A model generated the notes under the pieces. It was not told the origin of the DNA. It did no database searches and saw nothing but the letters and a program-made list of their open reading frames with translations. A stretch of 24,896 nucleotides of DNA, from the NCBI GenBank assembly GCA_002794735.1, contig NBAZ01000065.1:1-24896 (forward strand), given 5' to 3'. The translations under genes were made by a program, and so were the position numbers. Below, in pieces: positions 10,612 through 18,712 of the stretch. This DNA comes from Pyrrhoderma lamaoense. Taxonomy: Eukaryota; Basidiomycota; Agaricomycetes; Hymenochaetales; Hymenochaetaceae. Each line of letters begins with the position of its first letter. Position 1 is the first letter of the stretch.

Positions 10612-10643
10612 GGCCTTGATCTCCGCGCGGAGGGTCCAAGGCC
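10612..10643 (+). repeat. GC-rich stem-loop at the LINE 5' end
   Basis: Outer arms GGCCTTG (10612-10618) and CAAGGCC (10637-10643) pair over 7 bp; inside them is the perfect palindrome CTCCGCGCGGAG (10621-10632). Another palindrome, CCAGTG-CT-CACTGG (10600-10613), overlaps the left edge. It may be a structured 5' UTR end of the LINE. Confidence 0.6.
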
Positions 10644-10711
10644 TTCTCTGAGACATCAGAGTTTTAAGATCTTAATATAGTTTTACCCCAAGTACCCTTG
10701 ATCTCTTAGAA

Positions 10712-10862
10712 AAACAAGTTTTTCCCTTTTTCCCACTTTGTCTTGGTGGAAACCACCTCTTTCCCTTTTCCCCTCCCTTTTCTTTTCTTTTCTGTCTCTC
10801 TCTCTTCCTTTTCACCAACTTTCCCTTCCCTCTTCTTTCTCACTTGTCTTTCTGATCATATT
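10712..10862 (+). other. Pyrimidine-rich LINE 5' UTR tract
   Basis: About 150 nt strongly C+T-rich on the plus strand just before the ORF1 ATG (10865). It includes a hairpin GGTGG-AAA-CCACC (10745-10757). Such leaders occur in fungal LINEs; a role in translation or promoter activity is not shown. Confidence 0.55.
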
Positions 10863-10864
10863 TT

Positions 10865-11740
10865 ATGGAAAATACTAACACACAAATTTCTAACAAGAGG
10901 GGGGGGGAGGATCTCACTCCTCCTCGCTCCCCGTCTTTCATTCCCCATATTTCATCTTCTCACCATCAAACCCCATTCTCATTTAATAGAGCCTCTCCAA
11001 GCTTATTTGGCCGTTCTCCCTCCATCCCTATTTCTGGCTGGTCTCAGGCATCTAACCAGACTGTAGACTCTTCTCCTGATTATTCAGACTTACGCAAGCA
11101 CTTTGACGTATTTACAACAGAATTCATTGCAGTCACTCGGGAAGCCCAACACCCTGTTGACCCTCATGATCTGCTTAACTGTGTGTATCAAGTTGCACAA
11201 AACTCTTTTGTTCTCTTGTCGAACGCAGCCATAAATGCCTCCCCAGAGATTAGCTCTCAAGGACGGTATTTTTCATGCCTCGCTGCTAATGCGTGCATGC
11301 AATACTTCTCTAATGCTGTCAATCTCCCGGTTTTCTCCGAGGAGCAAACCCTTGACCTCCAACAAGGGATCATCCCAAAGTCTCGTGGCACACTTGTAGA
11401 AGAAGTGGCCAAGTCTGTTGAATCCTCCATTGCTAGCCGCCTTGATGGCCTCCAACAACTTATTCTAAACAATACTTGTGCTATTAACAAAATCCAGCTC
11501 AAATCCAATCAACCCACTAACCCCAACAAAGCTCCTGCTAATACTCAGCCTGGCAACCCGCCTTCCCCACCCAAGCAAACCAGCCCCTCTACAACAACAC
11601 CCACCTACGCAGCGGTTGCTAGCAAACCGGCTGACTTCAGTGAGGAGGATTTCATGGAACAGTGGCACAAAGTCCGGGCGCAGAAGAAAAACTACAACCC
11701 CATCACCTTTATTACAGAATACAAAATGTTCGTAAACTGA
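10865..11740 (+). CDS. LINE ORF1, N-terminal part (gag-like)
   Basis: 291 codons from ATG 10865 to TGA 11738-11740. The product is Ser/Pro-rich at its start, with a run of nine G in codons for Gly/Glu near 10900. It has a helical middle (DLRKHFDVFTTEF, VEEVAKSVESSIASRL) and a Pro/Thr-rich linker ending in PTYAAVAS, a phrase common in basidiomycete LINE ORF1 proteins. The zinc knuckles expected in a gag-like ORF1 are missing because they lie in the next frame, which overlaps by 97 nt (11644-11740). The protein would normally bind element RNA in a ribonucleoprotein particle. Confidence 0.75.
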   Translation: MENTNTQISNKRGGEDLTPPRSPSFIPHISSSHHQTPFSFNRASPSLFGRSPSIPISGWSQASNQTVDSSPDYSDLRKHFDVFTTEFIAVTREAQHPVDPHDLLNCVYQVAQNSFVLLSNAAINASPEISSQGRYFSCLAANACMQYFSNAVNLPVFSEEQTLDLQQGIIPKSRGTLVEEVAKSVESSIASRLDGLQQLILNNTCAINKIQLKSNQPTNPNKAPANTQPGNPPSPPKQTSPSTTTPTYAAVASKPADFSEEDFMEQWHKVRAQKKNYNPITFITEYKMFVN

Positions 11741-12810
11741 AAGTCCCCCAAATGTCGCAAATCCTTCTCATGGAAGACGCCCAAGTTACTCGGGCCCCTG
11801 GAGGCCAGGGCTTCCAAACCAAATCATTTGATAAGCTTCGGGCAGAGAAAAAGCCCAAACTTAACATCATGAATGAACTCACCCGATTCGACGTAACTTT
11901 TGGCACAGCCGACATCCGAGAAAAGCTTGCATCAGATAACGGCCGTATCATAAAAGCCATCAACGAAACTCTTTCTAAATTCCCTTCGGCGGCAGGCATC
12001 CGCCTTCTGGCCACCCGCATCAACTTCAACTTCACTCTTGCCCTCTTTTTCACGAAGGACACTGACCAACGACTGGTTAAGTCACACGAGAAAGCCATCT
12101 GTGGCCTTATTAACTCTCACTTAGCCATACAAGTCACAAAGTTCGAATTCTTCAAACCCAACCTTATCTCCTTCATTCTTAACTACATCCCCACAATCAA
12201 CCCTATCACCTCCAACCTCTACACTCCTGAAGAGCTTATGAAAGAATACACTGAGTCTGGTAACGAAATAGAGCTGGCTCACGAACCCCGTTGGCTAGTA
12301 CATCCTGATCGCCTCAAAAAGGAGAACAAAATGAAAAGCTCTATTCTTCTCACCTTCCACGACCCTAAGCAAGACTTGAGCCCTCTCATAGAGGGAACCC
12401 CCTTCTATATGTTCGGAGGCATAGTCAGTGCCATGCGCACTAAGGCTAGACCCCCATTTAAACAATGTCGTAAGTGTTTCCGTTTAGGCCATGAGACTCG
12501 AGCATGTAAAGCCGAGAAAGGGTGCAGACTTTGCGCAATTACGGGGGTCACTAACAGTCATGCCCAACATTGCATTGTATGCCCGGAACGCTCTCTAGAA
12601 GAGATGCAGAAACCATGTGACCACATCACGTGTGTTAACTGCTTAGATCCACACCCAGCTGACTCCCCGGAGTGTCCCTTATGGGGAAAATATACTCTAC
12701 CTCCTGCCATGCGTGCTAAATTCTTATCCTTCCACTCCACTCGTCAACTAGACGAGTACCGGAAAGTGGATGAAGTGATGTCAGTCCATGAAGATCATCA
12801 TGAATCCTAA
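11644..12810 (+). CDS. LINE ORF1, C-terminal part with CCHC zinc knuckles (-1 frame)
   Basis: This frame is open from just after a TGA at 11641 to TAA 12808-12810. Its first ATG is at 11752, 11 nt past the stop of the upstream part. It encodes a conserved basic region (FDKLRAEKKPKLNIMNEL; TRFDVTFGTADIREKL) and the knuckles CRKCFRLGHETRAC (a perfect CX2CX4HX4C), then further Cys/His pairs in CRLCAITGV...CIVC and CVNCLDPHPADSPEC. It supplies the nucleic-acid-binding half of ORF1. It is reached either by -1 frameshifting, by stop-restart at ATG 11752, or not at all if the shift is a mutation. Its end overlaps ORF2 by 23 nt. Confidence 0.8.
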   Translation, partial: GGFHGTVAQSPGAEEKLQPHHLYYRIQNVRKLKVPQMSQILLMEDAQVTRAPGGQGFQTKSFDKLRAEKKPKLNIMNELTRFDVTFGTADIREKLASDNGRIIKAINETLSKFPSAAGIRLLATRINFNFTLALFFTKDTDQRLVKSHEKAICGLINSHLAIQVTKFEFFKPNLISFILNYIPTINPITSNLYTPEELMKEYTESGNEIELAHEPRWLVHPDRLKKENKMKSSILLTFHDPKQDLSPLIEGTPFYMFGGIVSAMRTKARPPFKQCRKCFRLGHETRACKAEKGCRLCAITGVTNSHAQHCIVCPERSLEEMQKPCDHITCVNCLDPHPADSPECPLWGKYTLPPAMRAKFLSFHSTRQLDEYRKVDEVMSVHEDHHES

Positions 12811-15800
12811 ACCCTCAGTTATTTCCATCACGCAGGCCAATATTGCAAAAAATAACCTGCGTATGCACACCATCCTTAATTCTTTCAATTCAGATTTCAT
12901 TCTCTTTCAAGAACCTCCTTTCTTTCCAATCCGCACTTTACCTTCCACTGTCTCTGCAGTCGGTACCCAGATATGGGATACTGTCAAACACCCCCAATGG
13001 GACATCCTCACCCCAAGCTTCCACTCCCACTACTACCCTCGGGTCTGCATTGCTGTTAACAAGCAGTTTACAGGCACTGTTGCAGTTAATCAATTCTTTC
13101 GCAGCCCAGATCTTATTTCTATTCAAATCTCTTTTCACAACCTAAATTTCTCTATTATCAATGCATACTTTTCCCCGGGGCAACCACCTATCTCAGCCTT
13201 TCATGAGCTGACTCAATGGGAACCCCCTAACTCCCCACTCTTCCTCTTCGGGGATTTTAACCTCATACACGACAACTGGTCCACCAGCCAGCACAGACAG
13301 TCACACCACTCTAACCAGTTTGCCAATTGGCTACAACTGAATCATTTCTCCTTGATAAACCCCCTTGACTCCGAGACACGACAAGACCCTGTCTCCAGAA
13401 AGCTCTCTTCTATTGATTTGTCCTTTGCTAACACAGATGCACGTGATCTCCTTTCAAATGCATCTTGGGACAAACAATTTATACCCTTTATCTCTTCTGA
13501 TCATGCAACTATTTCCATTTTCCTCACTTTCCAAGCCCCACTGTTACCCAGTTCCACATCTTTCGATCCTTTTTTCTTTCAGTTCTCTTCAGAGGACCAA
13601 GCCTTGTTCTTCTCCATATTTAACGAACATTGGCCAAGTGTCACCTATGCGCACGTTTCATGTGTTCAAGACATTGAAACCAATGCAATCAACTTATTTA
13701 ATGTTTTTTCCCTTACTCACTCTGCTTTTCGTGTTAACAAAGAAAATGGGAGCAAACACAACTCCCATAAAAAACGTACCTTCTCGAGATGGTGGGACAG
13801 TGAATGCAAAGACTTGCTCAAGGCAGTCCGCGCAGCCTCTGACCCGCTGGACAAGATACAACTTGGAAAAAAATTTAAAAGCTTACTTAAGGAAAAAAAA
13901 TCAGCCTTTTTCATTTCCATTCTAGAGAACACCAAAACAGACAACCCCTGGGAAGTCCGCAAGTGGGTAACCAAGCCCAGACGCAAACCCTTCCCCACCA
14001 TCATCTTCAACAATTCTCCAGCCTCTACCCCTGACCTTTTGTCCCAGGGGTTCTTCTCCACCTTCTTTAACCCACCCTTAATCGGGCCTCCACAAGCTCC
14101 TCATTCCACCACTGCTCAACCCTCCTCATCATTCGTTATTCCAGAGTCTGCTGTTGTAGAAGCCTTGCGAACGACTTCAAACCTCTCACAGCCTGGTCAA
14201 TCTCGCATTGGCTATCTACAAATCAAGTGGACCATTCCTACTATCCTCCCCTTCCTCACCTCACTATATAATGATTGTCTCGCCTGGTCATACCACCCGA
14301 AATGCTGGAAATCCAGCACCGTCGTCATGATTCCTAAACCGGGTAAAACAAATATGGACCTACCCAGATCATATCGCCCAATCTGTCTTATTGAATGTTT
14401 CTCGAAAATCCTCGAAAAAATTGTTACTAAATTCTTATACTCCTTTTCCTCTCAACATCACATTATCCCTTGCTCTCAGTTTGCAGGTAAACCCATGTCC
14501 TCTACGCTAGATGCCGCTGTCACACTAGATCATCTTGTCACTCGATCATGGGCAAAAAAACGCATCCCAGGGTTTCTCACACTTGATATCCAGGGTTTCT
14601 TTGACTCTATTGACCACCATATCCTCATCTCGTTACTCTTATATTATAGAATCCCTTCTTCAATTGTTTTTTGGATTCAATCTTTTCTCTCTTCTCGTTC
14701 AGTTCAATTCCGTTTTGACTCCTTCCAATCTACTCCCTTTCCCATCGGGGACATTGGGGTCCCTCAGGGCTCCCCACTCTCTCCCGTTCTATCTGTTCTT
14801 TTCACCTCTAAATTACTCAAACACCTTGAATCTTTCAACTCATCCTTCCTATCCTATATCGATGATTTTGGAATCTTTTCTGATGGAGCCTCTTTTCACG
14901 AGCTAAACTCCAATCTCCAGAAAGCCTTCCTGGAGGTCACCGTCGAACTTTCCACCCACAAACTCCGCATTGATCTAAAGAAAACTGAACTATTATACTT
15001 CTACCGTGGTTCAGACCCCTACCCCTCACAGCTTACACTCCTCAACACTGACAAGTCGCCATTTACTGTCCCAAACACCGTAACCCTACGCTGGCTTGGA
15101 TTTTATTTTGATCGAAAGCTGTCTTATAAGCAGCACGTCACCAATATGGCCAACAAAGGGGCGGGAGCAATCGGAGCTCTCAAATCCCTTGCTTCAACAT
15201 GCAAAGGTCTCAGCTTTGAAGTTCTTCGCCTACTCTATAAAACCTGCATCGTCCCAATACTCACTTATGGATGTATTTTGTGGTGTAACCGTCGAGGTAA
15301 TCTTACTTTACATCGCCTACTCCAAAACACACAAAACCAAGGCATCCGTCTTGTGACAGGGTGCTTTAGAACCACTCCCATCCCCTTTATGCACAACGTC
15401 TCCTCTATCCCCCCTATTAGTACGATCACCTCTTCTCTATACAAATCTTACACACTTAGACTAGCCAACCTTCCTAAAACTTTCTTTCCACGTCTTTTGT
15501 CTATCAACAATGAAGGGCATATACCCTCAATTGCCTCGGACATGTTCACAAAAATTAAACCCAACACACAATCACTCGCTCTTTTCAACTTCTCTATTCT
15601 TGACCAGCCCCTGGCAGCCAAATGGGGTTCTCGCTGCTCTATAACACCAATGTCACCTCTCTCTAAAGAAGCCAGAACCCGCTTTGCATCAACAGTGAAT
15701 CAACAGCTGGTTAACATGAAACCAAATCAAATCTTCATATTCGCAGATGCATCTCAAAAACCAGATTTGCCGGTATACTGCTCCTTTGTAATCTACTATC

Positions 15801-16708
15801 AATCACAGATCACCCACTCCCGGAAATGGTGCATTGGTTCTCAGGCAACGGTTAGCGATGGTGAATTGGCCGCCCTCACTAAAGCACTATCATACATCAC
15901 GTCCACAGCGAGTGACCTGTCTCGCAAACACATTACCGACGTCCGCCTGTTTTCGGACTCGGCATCTGCCATTAGCATCATCAACACACAACCATCATAC
16001 AAGTGCTCAATTGAATTCGCTACGATTTACACACGAGCCAACTCCTTCTTACAACGCTCCACTCGTAACCAATTAACCTTCATGTGGATCCCGGGTCACT
16101 CCCGGATCATTGGCAATGAACAAGCACATGCTTTAGCCAGTGCAGGTTCTGGCCAGCATAATTTTTTTATTCGCTCCATTTTTCTTTCATATATAAAAAA
16201 ACAAATCAAAGTAGACAAAGTCAAAGCTTTTCAGGAGGCAGTTGACGACCCTTTCCCATTTCTTTCTTCTACTAAATCTTCGTCTTCTCCTTCCCATTTC
16301 TCCAGTTCACATTATCATTCTCCTTCTTACGTTTCTCTCAATATTCACAAAGAGTACAAACCCCTTATTAAATCACGTAACCTTTTCTCCCGCTTTCTTC
16401 ACTTTGCCAGCGGTCATGGGTTCTTTGGCTCATACTACAAAAAGTTCAACATTCAGGACAAAACCATCCAGTGCCCCTGTAACGGAGGCATCATCTCTCC
16501 CAGACACTTTCTTTTTAAATGCAACTTCACTTTTGAAGCTCGCGCTGAGTCTATCTCTGTTTATAAGGATAACTCGCGGGACTTCGTCCTTAAAAACCTT
16601 TTTATTAACAAATCTGGGATCGAGGCTTTGACAAAGTTTCTAACTCTGTCACAAGCAGGTTTCCCCTTCTTCATTCCAAGTGTCGGCGTCTCTTCAGGGA
16701 GCACATAG
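12788..16708 (+). CDS. LINE ORF2: APE endonuclease, reverse transcriptase, RNase H
   Basis: 1306 intact codons. The endonuclease (about 10-245) shows QANIAKN, FILFQEP, LFGDFNLI, SSIDLSF and SSDHATI, matching the Asn, Glu, Asp-Asn and terminal Asp-His of APE enzymes; it nicks the target. The reverse transcriptase (about 500-770) shows SYRPICLIECFSKILEKI, FLTLDIQGFFDSIDH, IGVPQGSPLSPVLS and the catalytic SYIDDFGIF. RNase H (about 980-1115) shows FIFADASQ (Asp), DGELAAL (Glu), LFSDSASAI (Asp) and WIPGHSRIIGNEQAHALA. The last motif normally reads GNExAD, so the fourth carboxylate is His here. A C-terminal Cys/His cluster follows (CPCNGG...RHFLFKC, about 1228-1245). A second in-frame ATG is at 12800. 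The 23-nt overlap with ORF1 suggests termination-reinitiation. Confidence 0.96.
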   Translation: MKIIMNPKPSVISITQANIAKNNLRMHTILNSFNSDFILFQEPPFFPIRTLPSTVSAVGTQIWDTVKHPQWDILTPSFHSHYYPRVCIAVNKQFTGTVAVNQFFRSPDLISIQISFHNLNFSIINAYFSPGQPPISAFHELTQWEPPNSPLFLFGDFNLIHDNWSTSQHRQSHHSNQFANWLQLNHFSLINPLDSETRQDPVSRKLSSIDLSFANTDARDLLSNASWDKQFIPFISSDHATISIFLTFQAPLLPSSTSFDPFFFQFSSEDQALFFSIFNEHWPSVTYAHVSCVQDIETNAINLFNVFSLTHSAFRVNKENGSKHNSHKKRTFSRWWDSECKDLLKAVRAASDPLDKIQLGKKFKSLLKEKKSAFFISILENTKTDNPWEVRKWVTKPRRKPFPTIIFNNSPASTPDLLSQGFFSTFFNPPLIGPPQAPHSTTAQPSSSFVIPESAVVEALRTTSNLSQPGQSRIGYLQIKWTIPTILPFLTSLYNDCLAWSYHPKCWKSSTVVMIPKPGKTNMDLPRSYRPICLIECFSKILEKIVTKFLYSFSSQHHIIPCSQFAGKPMSSTLDAAVTLDHLVTRSWAKKRIPGFLTLDIQGFFDSIDHHILISLLLYYRIPSSIVFWIQSFLSSRSVQFRFDSFQSTPFPIGDIGVPQGSPLSPVLSVLFTSKLLKHLESFNSSFLSYIDDFGIFSDGASFHELNSNLQKAFLEVTVELSTHKLRIDLKKTELLYFYRGSDPYPSQLTLLNTDKSPFTVPNTVTLRWLGFYFDRKLSYKQHVTNMANKGAGAIGALKSLASTCKGLSFEVLRLLYKTCIVPILTYGCILWCNRRGNLTLHRLLQNTQNQGIRLVTGCFRTTPIPFMHNVSSIPPISTITSSLYKSYTLRLANLPKTFFPRLLSINNEGHIPSIASDMFTKIKPNTQSLALFNFSILDQPLAAKWGSRCSITPMSPLSKEARTRFASTVNQQLVNMKPNQIFIFADASQKPDLPVYCSFVIYYQSQITHSRKWCIGSQATVSDGELAALTKALSYITSTASDLSRKHITDVRLFSDSASAISIINTQPSYKCSIEFATIYTRANSFLQRSTRNQLTFMWIPGHSRIIGNEQAHALASAGSGQHNFFIRSIFLSYIKKQIKVDKVKAFQEAVDDPFPFLSSTKSSSSPSHFSSSHYHSPSYVSLNIHKEYKPLIKSRNLFSRFLHFASGHGFFGSYYKKFNIQDKTIQCPCNGGIISPRHFLFKCNFTFEARAESISVYKDNSRDFVLKNLFINKSGIEALTKFLTLSQAGFPFFIPSVGVSSGST

Positions 16709-16903
16709 GTTTATCCATGTACCAGCTGCCAGTTTCGGACCCCTCTGACCGCGAGCTTCTTCTTACTTTCATTCCATTCAACATTAACCCACGTTCTATT
16801 TTATTTGAGACTCTTCATGTATTCAAATAGTACACATGTACTCGTCCACTAGACCCAACTGACGGACGTTAAATATACTGATGATAAAAAAAAAAAAAAA
16901 AAA
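16709..16903 (+). other. LINE 3' UTR and A tail
   Basis: Non-coding end of the retrotransposon, finishing with tgatgat and 18 A. The target-derived sequence resumes at 16904. Confidence 0.75.
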
Positions 16904-16973
16904 TTTGTGACAAAACAGAAAGTCTAAAGTTATGTGGCCGGCTCATGTATTACGTAATTTTTAGTTCAAAAAC

Positions 16974-17047
16974 GGCCGGTTAGCTCAGTTGGTTAGAGCG
17001 TGGTGCTAATAACGCCAAGGTCGCGGGTTCGACCCCCGTACGGGCCA
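16974..17047 (+). tRNA. tRNA-Ile (anticodon AAU)
   Basis: A 74-nt cloverleaf. The D arm is GCTC...GAGC. The anticodon stem TGGTG/CGCCA carries loop CTAATAA, with anticodon AAT at 17008-17010. The T arm is GCGGG TTCGACC CCCGT, the discriminator is A, and no intron is present. The acceptor stem GGCCGGT/ACGGGCC pairs except at 5:68, a G-G mismatch (16978 with 17042). It serves Ile AUU/AUC codons after A34-to-inosine editing, as known for eukaryotes. The A tail of the LINE ends 70 bp upstream, and the DUF2855 gene ends 72 bp downstream on the other strand. Confidence 0.95.
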
Positions 17048-17119
17048 CTTATACTAGTTTCTTTTTCAATCTCCCATTTATACATCAAGAAAGTACGTGC
17101 ACAATCAATAGAGCAAGTG

Positions 17120-18558
17120 CTACATTTTAGACGATCCTTTTTGTCTGTTAAGTTTCAAGTCAGATTCCTCCCACATGCTCCATACATAGCCCTTTTCTGG
17201 ACCTACGCCGCTCTGAATAATCTGTTCGTATTCGTGTTGTACGTTCTGTGGTCCATATATATGTTCAATTTGAACCCATGAACTTCCATCTCTCAGTAAA
17301 TTAGACCATGCATCATTTTGCATTTTTGCAATTTCGGTGACAGTCAGCTGAGTTCGTCGTACTACCAACCATTCCGGCATAAAGAACTTTTCGGCCAAAG
17401 GGAACCGGTTATTTGTTGAAGACGATGGAGCCGGTTGAGACGTGGCCTGAAGAAGGTCCGTATTTTCAGACCAAGAGGATAGATTGGTATTAGTATTTGC
17501 TGGATTGACATTAGTAAGTCCAAGGCTTATCTCAGCCGATAGGATAGATGATTTTGTTGTAGCGAAGATTGAACGGATTTCTCGATTCAGTTTATCATTC
17601 CCCGCAACGTCAACATATATCCACCTAGAGCTATTCAATATAGCTGATAACCTCGTCGTCTCCTCATAGCTGAGAATGGTATCATATAGATTCAGCGATA
17701 TAGTAAATTTCGCATTCTTTAAGCTTGTCAAGCCAACTATATTCACATTCTTCCCCTGTTTTGCAAAACGTTGGCGAACAAGATATGCAAAGCAAAACGC
17801 AGTTTTCGAGGATGCAGAGGAGATCAGAAAATTTGTCGATTCCCCACGGAAATCTGAGGCGGCAAGCCAGTCTTCGCACCAGTATGATGTCCAAAATAGT
17901 GGCCGATAAAGCATTGTCAGATCTTCAAGCTCCGTAGAAGGGTTGTATTGAGGATCTGATTTACAGCGGATGATTTGGTTATACGGTCGCCTGTCTATAT
18001 AGAAGATATGTCAGCTCTGTAGATTCAGAAAAACAGTGTGCATCGATATCACCTTTAGGAAAGTGTGGTCTATAAACATAGAACGCATGCTTGTTCACAT
18101 CATTCGGTGCAATTGGTAGGAGAAGATATCTAGTCGGAGCAAAATATCCGTACACCTTCTCACCGATATCAATTTTCTTGTGCGCCGTCCAAATCACCGT
18201 CCCAAACCCCCACACCGGGATCAAACCATGTGATTTTGAAGATACCCGTTGTGTCTTTGGAGCTTCATGAAAATCAAAGTAACTGTGCAAGGTTCGTTAG
18301 TCAGCTTTTTGTACAGAGATACTATTGAGTACTATATATCAGACCATACCGGAAGTGAGGTACGTCTCCTAATGCTTGGTATGTGATATTATTTGCCGAA
18401 AAGCCAAAGCGGTCAACCCGGATTAGTACTTTATCCTCTCCTCCCAGAAACCCGATTTCCGAGGACACCGTAGTAGCTTTGTATGGATCTATCCCAGAAG
18501 AAGCTCTTGGAACACATAAAGACACATTGGAGAATGCTGATGGAGACTTTAATGCCAT
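17120..18558 (-). CDS. DUF2855 family protein (3 exons)
   Basis: Exons 18558-18350, 18282-18053 and 17994-17120 encode 437 residues with in-phase GT-AG introns of 67 and 58 nt. Family signs, in order: VLIRVDRFGFSANNITYQAL, GLIPVWGFGTVIW, YGYFAPTRYLLLPI, DLTMLYRPLFWTSYWCEDWL, FLISSASSKTAFCFAY (glycine-poor counterpart of the nucleotide-binding turn in medium-chain reductases), IYVDVAGN, and the C-terminal pair YEQIIQSGVGPEKGYVWSMW. DUF2855 has no assigned reaction; its layout recalls quinone-oxidoreductase-like folds, which is inference. The start is the first ATG of the frame; the frame opens a little further upstream without another ATG. The gene is divergent from the kinase gene, with 154 bp between start codons. 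Confidence 0.9.
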
Positions 18559-18712
18559 AGACAGTATCAAATTGGAAACCAAGTTTATATCAGGTGTTAT
18601 GTCAAACTTATTGAAACTCCGCTTGAAACCAACGATCTTTACTACTTTAGTTCCTCATCTTATATTTACCGTGACACCGACCATTTTTTGTCTAGACAGT
18701 CTAGTGCTGATT
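18559..18712. promoter_or_regulatory. 154-bp shared promoter region
   Basis: The only space between the start codons of the DUF2855 gene (minus) and the kinase gene (plus). It must hold both promoters and 5' leaders. I see no canonical TATA box on either strand. Confidence 0.55.

Larger units (their letters stand above)
10600..16903 (+). mobile_element. Non-LTR retrotransposon (LINE, Tad1-like organisation), near full length
   Basis: The element has a pyrimidine-rich 5' UTR, gag-like ORF1 (split into two frames), ORF2 with APE-type endonuclease, reverse transcriptase and RNase H, a 3' UTR (16709-16885) and an 18-nt A tail (16886-16903) preceded by tgatgat. ORF2 is open over 1306 codons, so the copy is young. 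The 5' border is uncertain: I place it at the hairpin-rich start near 10600. If the short match aatttgtg (10468-10475 and 16902-16909) is a target-site duplication, the element would begin near 10476. It sits between the Argonaute gene and a tRNA-Ile gene and is read in the same direction as both. The coding domains resemble the Tad1 clade of fungal LINEs; clade placement is inference. Confidence 0.92.

Noticed and set aside
13365..16631. Several long plus-frame and minus-frame ORFs inside LINE ORF2
   Set aside because: They are shadows of the 1306-codon ORF2, which has all catalytic motifs in its own frame.
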